The position numbers and the translations under genes were made by a program. The notes beneath the pieces were generated by a model, which saw only the letters and a list, made by a program, of their open reading frames with translations, did no database searches and was not told the origin of the DNA. Below are positions 43,902 through 51,307 of a stretch of DNA of 64,000 bases, piece by piece. The DNA lies in the NCBI RefSeq assembly GCF_036030735.1, contig NZ_CP107928.1, positions 1,984,001 to 2,048,000 on the forward strand, read 5' to 3'. Every line of letters starts with the position of its first letter. The stretch's first letter is position 1. The DNA is from Streptomyces sp. NBC_00425 (GTDB taxonomy: Bacteria; Actinomycetota; Actinomycetes; Streptomycetales; Streptomycetaceae).

Positions 43902-44641
43902 GCGATCTCCCGTCCGCGGGCGAGATCGTCGTGGTTGTCGATCTCCACCCACTTGACGTCGCCGATCGGCGCCACGTCGATACGGAAGCCGCGGTTCACC
44001 AGTTCCTGGTACCCGTGCTCGTAGAACTGCTGCGGGTCGGTCTCCCACACGGTCTTCAGCGCGTCGGCCAGTTCGGGCGCCGCGTCGCCCTCGATGAGCG
44101 TGACGCCGATGTACTCGCCGGTCGCCTCGGCCGGGTCCATCAGCTTGGTGATCTTCGTCATGCCCTTCTCGGGGTCGACGACGACCTTCATCTCCTCGTC
44201 CGCGAGGGACTTCACGGTGTCCAGCGCGAGGATGATCCTCCTGCCCTCGCCACGGGCGGCCAGCAGCGTCCGCTCGACGGAGACCGGGTGCACGGTGTCG
44301 CCGTTGGCGAGGATCACGCCGTCCTTGAGGGCGTCACGACCGCACCACAGGGAGTACGCGTTGTTCCACTCCTCGGCCCTGTCGTTGTCGATGAGGGTGA
44401 TCCTGAGGCCGTACTTCGCCTCCAGCGCCGCTTTGCGCGCGTACACGGCCTCCTTGCGGTAGCCGACGATGACCGCGACCTCGGTCAGCCCGATCTCGGC
44501 GAAGTTGCCGAGCGTCAGGTCGAGGACCGTGGGCTCGCCTTCTATGCCCGCGGGCCCCACCGGCACCAGCGCCTTGGGCAGGCTGTCGGTGTAGGGGCGC
44601 AGACGCCGTCCGGCGCCGGCCGCCAGCACGAGGCCGATCAT
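43889..44641 (-). CDS. Nucleotidyltransferase (phosphocholine cytidylyltransferase-like)
   Basis: This 250-aa sugar/alcohol phosphate nucleotidyltransferase starts with the NTP-binding loop VLAAGAGRRLRPYTDSLPKALVPVG and has the metal-binding VILANGDTVHPV. It resembles LicC-like phosphocholine cytidylyltransferases in size and in the WNNAYSLW block. Since it precedes a G1P-type dehydrogenase and two CDP-alcohol transferases, CTP and an alcohol phosphate are the likely substrates. The ATG overlaps the stop of the DUF5941 gene (ATGA). Confidence 0.9.
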   Translation of the reverse strand: MIGLVLAAGAGRRLRPYTDSLPKALVPVGPAGIEGEPTVLDLTLGNFAEIGLTEVAVIVGYRKEAVYARKAALEAKYGLRITLIDNDRAEEWNNAYSLWCGRDALKDGVILANGDTVHPVSVERTLLAARGEGRRIILALDTVKSLADEEMKVVVDPEKGMTKITKLMDPAEATGEYIGVTLIEGDAAPELADALKTVWETDPQQFYEHGYQELVNRGFRIDVAPIGDVKWVEIDNHDDLARGREIACQY

Positions 44642-46440
44642 GCGGGTTCTCCTTCATCGTGTACGGCGGGAGCGCCACCCTTGTGAGCGGCCACCCAGAA
44701 GCGGATGCTCTCGAGGAGCACCACCACGGCGACGGCCACGGCGAGGACCGTGAGCGCGACCGTGAACTGCGAAGCGGTGAGCAGCGCGGCCAGCACGGCC
44801 ACGAGCAGCGTCCGCCCCTCCTGCCCCCCGACGGTGCGCACCAGCCAGGCCGGCGGCGCTCCGGCGTCGCCGCGGATGCGGTACACCGTGTCGTAGTGAT
44901 GGTAGGCGACGGCGGCGACCAGCCCGAAAGCCGCAGGAAGCGCTCCGTCCACGTCGGCCCGGGCCGCCAGGATCAGGACCGTGCCGTACTCGGCGGCGCG
45001 GAACAGCGGGGGGATCAGCCAGTCGAGGGAGCCCTTGAGGGGATGGGTGACGGCCTCGGCGGACGCCAGCACGTACGCGCCGGCCATCAGGACGACCCAC
45101 CAGCTCGGGCCCCACATCCAGGCCCCGAGGGCGACCAGGACGGCGCCGACGGCGGCGCTGAGGGGCGCCGTGCGCCGGGGCTTGCCGGGAAGGAGGCGGA
45201 CCAGCGCCTCGGTCAGCGGCCCGCTGTCCGCGAGGTCCGCCAGCGCCTGCGCCGCCCGGTCCGTCCGCCTGGCCTTGCGGGTCAGCGAGCGCAGAACGCG
45301 GCCCGCCGTCGTGTACGTCGCCGCGAAGGCACAGCCGATCAGCAGCGCGTAGAAGGTGATGCGGGGGGTGGTGAGCGCGGTCAGCACGGCGATCATGGCC
45401 CATCGTTCGCCGATGGGCAGAACTATCATCCGCCGCACCCAGACCGTCCAGCCCACGCTGTCGAGCTTGTCGGAGAGGGCGGCGGTGGGGCTGGTGTTGG
45501 CGGTGGCGTCGTGGTTGGCCTCGTTGAAGGAGAAGTCCACGACGTGCCGGCAGGTCTGCAGGACCATGGCGCCCAGCGCGAGCGCCCACACGTCGTCGCC
45601 GCCGCGCGCCGCCCCCAGGGCGAGGCCCGCGTAGTAGGCGTACTCCTTGGCCCGGTCGAAGGTGGCGTCGAGCCAGGCGCCCAGGGTGGAGTACTGCAGG
45701 GAGTAGCGGGCGAGCTGGCCGTCGGTGCAGTCCAGGACGAACGAGGCGATCAGCAGGACGCCGGCCGCGACGAACCCGCCGCGGGTGCCGGTGGCCGCGC
45801 AGCCCGCCGCGATCAGCGCGGTGATCAGCGAGGCGGTCGTGACCTGGTTCGGGGTGAGGCCGCGACGGGCGCACCAGCGGGCGATGTAGCGGGAGTACGG
45901 GCTGATGAAGTACGTGGTGAAGAAGCCGTCGCGGGCCTTGACGGCCGACTTCAGGCGCACCGCCTCGTCGTCCAGGGCGGCCACGGCCTGCCGTGCCTCG
46001 TTGCGGGTCTGCGGGTCGACGGGGACCTGCGCGACCAGGCTGCCCAGTTCGGGGCGGTGCACTCCGACGCCGTCGGCGTCGAGGGCGGCGACCACACGGT
46101 CGGCGAGGCTCTCGACGGCCAGCAGGGTGCCGCCGCTCGCGGAGTTCTCGCGGGCCATCGCGCGGGTCAGGGCCTGCCGGCCGGCCGGCTGCGCGGTCAG
46201 CGCGCCCGGGATCGCGGCGAGCGGGAAGCGGGGGTCGGTGAGCCCGAGGCGCAGCGCGTGCTCGTGGCCGACGAAACGGGCGTCCACGACGGCGACGCGC
46301 TGGTCGCCGGGGACGGCGGCGAGGAGTGTCTCGGCGTCACCGGCGTCGGAGGCGGTCAGGACGTCGAAGCCGAGGGACCGCAGGTCGCCCTCGATCGACG
46401 ATCCGGGGACCGGCGAGCCGGTGAGGATGGCGGTCGACAA
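44638..46440 (-). CDS. DUF5941 protein: N-terminal domain fused to CDP-alcohol phosphatidyltransferase
   Basis: The 600-aa protein has a soluble N-terminal part (about 1-165; AILTGSPVPGSSIEGDLRSLGFDVLTASDAGDAETLLAAV) that looks like a Rossmann or nucleotidyltransferase-derived domain. About ten TM helices follow. The membrane part holds a complete CDP-alcohol transferase motif, DCTDGQLARYSLQYSTLGAWLD then ATFD. A second membrane half (about 400-590, including HYDTVYRIRG) corresponds to DUF5941. This is the first gene of the locus and the only one of its two CDP-alcohol transferases with all four aspartates. Confidence 0.88.
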   Translation of the reverse strand: MSTAILTGSPVPGSSIEGDLRSLGFDVLTASDAGDAETLLAAVPGDQRVAVVDARFVGHEHALRLGLTDPRFPLAAIPGALTAQPAGRQALTRAMARENSASGGTLLAVESLADRVVAALDADGVGVHRPELGSLVAQVPVDPQTRNEARQAVAALDDEAVRLKSAVKARDGFFTTYFISPYSRYIARWCARRGLTPNQVTTASLITALIAAGCAATGTRGGFVAAGVLLIASFVLDCTDGQLARYSLQYSTLGAWLDATFDRAKEYAYYAGLALGAARGGDDVWALALGAMVLQTCRHVVDFSFNEANHDATANTSPTAALSDKLDSVGWTVWVRRMIVLPIGERWAMIAVLTALTTPRITFYALLIGCAFAATYTTAGRVLRSLTRKARRTDRAAQALADLADSGPLTEALVRLLPGKPRRTAPLSAAVGAVLVALGAWMWGPSWWVVLMAGAYVLASAEAVTHPLKGSLDWLIPPLFRAAEYGTVLILAARADVDGALPAAFGLVAAVAYHHYDTVYRIRGDAGAPPAWLVRTVGGQEGRTLLVAVLAALLTASQFTVALTVLAVAVAVVVLLESIRFWVAAHKGGAPAVHDEGEPA

Positions 46441-46754
46441 CCGAACTCACTCCCTGGGTCCGGCGCGGTTCACGCCGGTCATGAACGATGGGGGGCGCCC
46501 CTTGGCTGCACCGGCGACCTCACCGGCGCCGCACCAGGCGGGCGGCATGTCGGCAGAGGCTATCGGATGCCGGGAAGGCCGCGTTCACCGCCCGTTGCGG
46601 CACGGCCGACACGGTCCCCGGCGCCACCGTCCCCCGGTGGAACCGGCCTTCGCCGAGATCATCATGGGTGATCGGCGGCCCGGCCGACAAACCGCGGCCC
46701 CCGGAGCCGACATCCCGGATATCGCCCAGGGCCGGGCCTTCACCGCGGTCGGCA
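46441..46754. other. Divergent intergenic region between DUF5941 and galE
   Basis: About 315 bases. It should hold the promoter of the minus-strand DUF5941 operon. Frames are open in places, but none has supportive codon usage or a ribosome binding site. I see no gene. Confidence 0.4.
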
Positions 46755-46760
46755 TAGGGT
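46755..46760 (+). promoter_or_regulatory. -10 box of probable leaderless galE promoter
   Basis: TAGGGT ends seven bases before the galE ATG at 46768, and no Shine-Dalgarno is present. Confidence 0.45.
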
Positions 46761-46767
46761 CACAGGC

Positions 46768-47736
46768 ATGACGTGGCTGATCACCGGCGGAGCCGGATAC
46801 ATTGGGGCCCACGTGGCGCGCGCCGTCACGGGGGCCGGGGAAAGGGTCGTCGTGCTGGACGACCTCTCGTCCGGCGTCACCGCCCGGCTCGGGGCGGACG
46901 TCCCGCTGGTCAGAGGCTCGGCGCTCGACGGCGACCTGCTCAGGAAGACCCTCGCGGAGCACGCCGTGACCGGTGTCGTGCACCTGGCCGCGCACAAGCA
47001 GGTCGGGGAGTCGGTGGCGCAGCCCACCCGCTACTACCGGGACAACGTGGGCGGTCTCGCCACGCTGCTCGAGGCGGTCGCCGAGGCCGGGATCCGGCGG
47101 TTCCTGTTCTCCTCCTCCGCGGCCGTCTACGGCAATCCCGATGTGGACCTCATCACCGAGGACACCCCGTGCGCGCCGGTGAACCCGTACGGCGAGACCA
47201 AGCTCGCCGGAGAGTGGCTGGTGCGGGCGGCGGGACAGGCGCACGGCATCGCGACGACGTGCCTGCGCTACTTCAACGTGGCCGGGGCGGCGGCGCCCGA
47301 GCTGGCCGACACCGGGATCTTCAACGTCGTCCCGATGGTCTTCGACCGGCTCACCCGCGGCGAGGCCCCGCGGATCTTCGGCGACGACTACCCGACGGCG
47401 GACGGGACCTGCGTGCGGGACTACATCCACGTGGCGGACCTGGCCGAGGCCCATCTCGCGGCGGCCCGGCGGCTCGGCGCGCCGGACGCGACGGGCGACC
47501 TGACGGTCAACATCGGCCGGGGCGAGGGCGTCTCGGTGCGCGAGCTGGTCACCCTGATCGGCGAGGTCACCGGCGACGCCCGCCCGGCCGTCGTCGAGGG
47601 GCGCAGGCCCGGGGACGCGCCGCGCGCGGTGGCCGCGGCGCAACTGGCGGCCCGGGAACTGGGCTGGACGGCCCGGCGCGGGGTACGGGAGATGGTCGAG
47701 TCGGCTTGGCAGGGCTGGCGGCTGCACCGCCCCTGA
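46768..47736 (+). CDS. galE: UDP-glucose 4-epimerase
   Basis: This 322-aa extended short-chain dehydrogenase interconverts UDP-glucose and UDP-galactose. The NAD motif is LITGGAGYIGAHV, the catalytic residues are SSSAAVYG (Ser/Thr) and NPYGETK (Tyr-x3-Lys), and YFNVAGA, DGTCVRDYIHVADLA are GalE signatures. It may supply UDP-galactose to the surface-polymer locus it faces. The start lacks a Shine-Dalgarno and fits leaderless expression. A perfect hairpin follows. Confidence 0.93.
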   Translation: MTWLITGGAGYIGAHVARAVTGAGERVVVLDDLSSGVTARLGADVPLVRGSALDGDLLRKTLAEHAVTGVVHLAAHKQVGESVAQPTRYYRDNVGGLATLLEAVAEAGIRRFLFSSSAAVYGNPDVDLITEDTPCAPVNPYGETKLAGEWLVRAAGQAHGIATTCLRYFNVAGAAAPELADTGIFNVVPMVFDRLTRGEAPRIFGDDYPTADGTCVRDYIHVADLAEAHLAAARRLGAPDATGDLTVNIGRGEGVSVRELVTLIGEVTGDARPAVVEGRRPGDAPRAVAAAQLAARELGWTARRGVREMVESAWQGWRLHRP

Positions 47737-47751
47737 CAGTGGGTGTGGAGC

Positions 47752-47788
47752 TGCCCTGACCTGCGCTTCGTTTCCGCAGGTCAGGGCA
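47752..47788 (+). terminator. 14-bp hairpin terminator after galE
   Basis: TGCCCTGACCTGCG (47752-47765) pairs exactly with CGCAGGTCAGGGCA (47775-47788) around a nine-base loop, 16 bases past the galE stop. Confidence 0.85.
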
Positions 47789-47888
47789 CATGACAACGGT
47801 GTTCAGTGCCGCGTTGCCGGATACCCCCCACCCGTAGTTGACTGTGAGCCCGGGCAGCACACGTACGGACCACGGGAAGGCTGTATCC

Positions 47889-48830
47889 ATGGGGGCTGGG
47901 CACGATCACGGCCACACGCACGCGCACGTGCCGCCCACCGGCACGGCCGCGGCGGCGTACCGCGGCAGGCTGCGCGGCGCTCTGGCGATCACGCTCGGCG
48001 TGATGGTGGTGGAGATCGTCGGCGGAGTGCTGGCGGACTCCCTGGCGCTGGTCGCGGACGCGGCGCACATGGCGACGGACGCGCTGGGTCTGGGCATGGC
48101 GCTGCTCGCCATCCACTTCGCGGGCCGGCCGCCGAGCGCGAACCGCACCTTCGGGCTCGCCCGCGCCGAGATCCTGGCCGCCCTCGCCAACTGTCTGCTG
48201 CTGCTCGGGGTGGGCGGTTACGTCCTGTACGAGGCGGTCCAGCGGTTCTTCTCGCCGGCCGCCACCGAGGGCGGGCTGATGATCTGGTTCGGCGCGATCG
48301 GCCTGGCGGCGAACATGGTCTCGCTGACCCTGCTGATGCGCGGCCAGGCGGAGAGCCTGAACGTGCGCGGGGCGTTCCTCGAGGTGGCCGCCGACGCGCT
48401 GGGCTCGGTGGCGGTGCTGATCTCGGCGGTGGTGATCCTGACCACCGGCTGGCAGACCGCCGACCCGATCGCCTCGCTGGTCATCGGCCTGATGATCGTG
48501 CCGCGGACCGTGAAGCTGCTGCGCGAGACGCTCGACGTGCTGCTGGAGTCGGCCCCCAAGGACGTCGACATGGCCGAGGTGCGGTCCCACATCCTCGCCC
48601 TGGACGGGGTGGAGGACGTGCACGATCTGCACGCCTGGACGATCACCTCCGGCATGCCGGTGCTGTCGGCGCACGTGGTGGTGAGCTCGGAGGCGCTGAA
48701 CGCGATCGGCCACGAGAAGATGCTGCACGAGCTCCAGGGGTGTCTGGGCGACCACTTCGACGTGGAGCACTGCACCTTCCAGCTGGAGCCGAGCGGGCAC
48801 GCCGAACACGAGGCGCGGCTCTGCCACTGA
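47889..48830 (+). CDS. Cation diffusion facilitator (Zn/Cd/Co efflux)
   Basis: This 313-aa CDF transporter has a His-rich N-terminus (GHDHGHTHAH), six TM helices and a cytoplasmic C-terminal metal-chaperone-like domain. TM2 has the usual HxxxD (AHMATD). TM5 reads EVAAD where the family mostly has HxxxD, so one transport-site ligand is Glu rather than His; related actinobacterial proteins are believed to share this. The ATG at 47889 follows GGGAAGG. It should export zinc or a similar divalent metal. Confidence 0.92.
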   Translation: MGAGHDHGHTHAHVPPTGTAAAAYRGRLRGALAITLGVMVVEIVGGVLADSLALVADAAHMATDALGLGMALLAIHFAGRPPSANRTFGLARAEILAALANCLLLLGVGGYVLYEAVQRFFSPAATEGGLMIWFGAIGLAANMVSLTLLMRGQAESLNVRGAFLEVAADALGSVAVLISAVVILTTGWQTADPIASLVIGLMIVPRTVKLLRETLDVLLESAPKDVDMAEVRSHILALDGVEDVHDLHAWTITSGMPVLSAHVVVSSEALNAIGHEKMLHELQGCLGDHFDVEHCTFQLEPSGHAEHEARLCH

Positions 48831-49030
48831 GCGCCCGTTCGGCACACCAGCGGATACGCACAGACGTTCGATACGGTTCCATGGACCCGCCGCCGGGCAA
48901 GATCGCCTTCGAGTCCCCCGCCGCGCCGAACGGGACACGCGCGCGGGACATGCGCGCTTTCCCGCGAAGGGCCGGGAGCGCCGGGCGAGTGCGGCAGACT
49001 GGGACGCGAGGACCGATGCTAAGGATGGGT

Positions 49031-49624
49031 ATGCCGATCACACCTGCCACCGCGACACACGACTCGTCGAACGGGATCGCCGAAGCGATCTTGCTGGAGC
49101 TGGTCGACGAGAACGGCGTCACGATCGGCACCGCGGAGAAGCTCGCCGCCCACCAGCCGCCCGGGCAGCTGCACCGCGCGTTCTCCGTGTTCCTCTTCGA
49201 CGAGCGGGGCCGGCTGCTGATCCAGCAGCGCGCGCTCGGCAAGTACCACTCCCCCGGCGTGTGGTCCAACACCTGCTGCGGCCACCCCTACCCGAACGAG
49301 GCGCCGTTCGCGGCGGCCGCCCGGCGCACCCACGAGGAGCTGGGCGTCTCCCCGTCGCTGCTCGCCGAGGCGGGCACGGTCCGCTACAACCACCCGGACC
49401 CGGACTCGGGCCTGGTGGAGCAGGAGTACAACCACCTGTTCGTCGGTCTGGTGCAGTCCCCGCTGCGGCCGGAGGCGGACGAGGTCGGCGACACGGCCTT
49501 CGTGACGCCCGCCGAGCTGGCGGAACGGCACGCGAAGGAGCCGTTCTCCTCCTGGTTCATGACCGTGCTGGACGCGGCACGGCCCGCGGTCCGCGAGTTG
49601 ACGGGCCCCTCGGCGGGCTGGTGA
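49031..49624 (+). CDS. idi: Isopentenyl-diphosphate delta-isomerase, type 1
   Basis: Idi interconverts IPP and DMAPP. The 197-aa Nudix-fold protein has the catalytic cysteine region WSNTCCGHP (about C82/C83), RRTHEELGV as the Nudix-like helix, and the metal/catalytic Glu in LVEQEYNHLFVG. The start ATG 49031 has AAGGA five bases upstream; ATG codons at 49016 and 49025 are alternatives. It complements the MEP genes of the hopanoid operon. About 200 bases upstream (48831-49030) hold no other gene. It ends three bases from the convergent HATPase gene. Confidence 0.95.
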   Translation: MPITPATATHDSSNGIAEAILLELVDENGVTIGTAEKLAAHQPPGQLHRAFSVFLFDERGRLLIQQRALGKYHSPGVWSNTCCGHPYPNEAPFAAAARRTHEELGVSPSLLAEAGTVRYNHPDPDSGLVEQEYNHLFVGLVQSPLRPEADEVGDTAFVTPAELAERHAKEPFSSWFMTVLDAARPAVRELTGPSAGW

Positions 49625-49627
49625 GCA

Positions 49628-50182
49628 TCAGCGCGTGCGCTCGGGCTTGAGCGGCACGGCGGCCCAGATCACCTTGCCGCCGCCGGCCGTGTGCTCGACG
49701 TCGCACACCCCGCCCGCCTCCCTGGCGATCTCCCGCACCAGGAGCAGTCCCCGGCCGCCGGTGCGGCCGTGATCGGCCTCCAGGGCGGTCGGGCGGTAGG
49801 GGTGGGCGTCCTCCACGGCGACCCGCACCCACTCGGCTCCGACGGCGACCTCCACCGCCAGCTCGGGTGACAGCAGGGCCGCGTGCCGCACGGCGTTGGT
49901 CACCAGCTCGGAGACGATCAGCAGGAGCCCCTGGGCCAGGTCGTCGGAGAGCGGCACACCCTGGCGGTACAGCAGGTCCCGCACCGCGTGCCGGGCCTGC
50001 GGGACCGAGGCGTCCACGGCGGAGGCGGTGAACCGCCAGACGCCTTCGTAGGGCAGCGGGCGCGGCACGGACTCCGCGGGGGGCTCGGGAAGTGCGCCTG
50101 GTCCGCCCTCTGGGCGTGGGTCGGGCCCGCGCCCGTGATCGTCCATCGTCCGGTCGCCGCCCTCGCGCTCGATTGTCACCAC
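49628..50182 (-). CDS. HATPase anti-sigma/regulatory ATP-binding protein
   Basis: This 184-aa RsbW-like ATP-binding protein has a Pro-rich N-terminal tail and a GHKL fold: IVSELVTNAVRHA (N box), VAVEDAHPYRP, and GGRGLLLVREIA (G2 box). Streptomyces have dozens of such proteins, which act as anti-sigma factors or sense partner switching with STAS proteins; no sigma or STAS gene is adjacent. GTG 50182 is the longest start, and ATG 50146 is an alternative. An inverted repeat TGACT-N7-AGTCA (50219-50235) lies upstream, in an otherwise empty 276-base gap. Confidence 0.87.
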   Translation of the reverse strand: MVTIEREGGDRTMDDHGRGPDPRPEGGPGALPEPPAESVPRPLPYEGVWRFTASAVDASVPQARHAVRDLLYRQGVPLSDDLAQGLLLIVSELVTNAVRHAALLSPELAVEVAVGAEWVRVAVEDAHPYRPTALEADHGRTGGRGLLLVREIAREAGGVCDVEHTAGGGKVIWAAVPLKPERTR

Positions 50183-50445
50183 ATCCGGAATGTTGGCAAC
50201 GAGGCGGTCCTCCTCGGATGACTGAACAGAAGTCAGCGGTTATCGAGCGTTTTCGACCGCATCCGGGAGACCCGGGCGGCCGCAGGACCGTTTCTTTCGC
50301 ATTCACGTCGCCTTCGCGCCCTCTTCGGGCCGTACGGGTCCGGCGGCGACGCTCTTCCCGTTCTGACTCCTTTTGCCGCCGTCACCGCCGGCGTCGCCGT
50401 GGTCGCCCCCGTCGGCCCACCCGATCACGGAACGAGCCGGGTGGC

Positions 50446-50451
50446 TAGCAT
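50446..50451 (+). promoter_or_regulatory. -10 box of probable leaderless crotonase promoter
   Basis: TAGCAT ends seven bases before the ATG at 50459, with no Shine-Dalgarno between. Confidence 0.45.
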
Positions 50452-50458
50452 CCGGGGC

Positions 50459-51208
50459 ATGGAGCCCGAACTGCTGCACGGCGTCACGGACGCGGTCGCC
50501 ACCGTCGTCCTGCACCACCCCGCGAAGCGCAACGCCATGACGGCCGCGATGTGGGCGGGGCTGCCCCCGCTGCTGGACGCCCTGGCCGCCGACCCCGCCG
50601 TACGGGCACTGGTGCTGACGGGTGCGGGCGGCACCTTCTGCGCGGGCGCCGACATCTCCACCCTGCAGGGCTCACCGGACGAGGCGCAGGCGCTGGCCGT
50701 GCGGGCCGAGGAGGCCCTGGCGGCGTTCCCGAAGCCCACGCTGGCCGCCGTGCGGGGCCACTGCGTCGGCGGCGGCGCCCAGCTCGCCGCCGCCTGCGAC
50801 CTGCGGTTCGCCGAGGAGGGCGCGCTGTTCGGGGTGACACCGGCCCGGCTCGGGATCGTCTACCCGTCCTCCGCGACCCGGCGGCTGGTGTCCCTGGTGG
50901 GGCCCGCCACCGCCAAGTACCTGCTTTTCTCCGGCGAGTTGATCGACGCAGGGCGGGCGCTGCGCACCGGGCTGGTCGACGAGGTGCTCCCCGCGGACGC
51001 GCTCGACGGGCGGGTCGCCGAGTTCACCCGCCTGCTGGCGTCGCGCTCGCAGCTGACCCAGGCCGCCGCCAAGGAGTTCGCGAACGGACGCACCGACCGC
51101 GACGCCCACTGGAGCGCGCAGGCGCGCGGCAGCGGCGACACCGCGGAAGGCGTCGCCGCGTTCCTTCAGCGCCGGGAGCCGCACTTCACGTGGAGCACGT
51201 CGGGATGA
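50459..51208 (+). CDS. Enoyl-CoA hydratase/isomerase family protein
   Basis: This 249-aa crotonase-fold protein has HPAKRNAMTAAMW, the oxyanion-hole block GGTFCAGADISTLQG and VRGHCVGGGAQLAAACDLRFA. The position of the usual second catalytic Glu (GxxxP helix) reads ARLGIVYPSSATRRL, which lacks the Glu of true hydratases and suggests another crotonase activity. The ATG at 50459 has no Shine-Dalgarno and appears leaderless. It is a single gene, 100 bases before tex. Confidence 0.88.
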   Translation: MEPELLHGVTDAVATVVLHHPAKRNAMTAAMWAGLPPLLDALAADPAVRALVLTGAGGTFCAGADISTLQGSPDEAQALAVRAEEALAAFPKPTLAAVRGHCVGGGAQLAAACDLRFAEEGALFGVTPARLGIVYPSSATRRLVSLVGPATAKYLLFSGELIDAGRALRTGLVDEVLPADALDGRVAEFTRLLASRSQLTQAAAKEFANGRTDRDAHWSAQARGSGDTAEGVAAFLQRREPHFTWSTSG

Positions 51209-51307
51209 GACGGCCCCGTGGCCCGATGGCCGCGCCCTGATCCCCGATTGTCGGCGCCACCTGCCACAATTGCCGCGCAACCTCAGTGGAGAAGGCGGTA
51301 CGGGATC

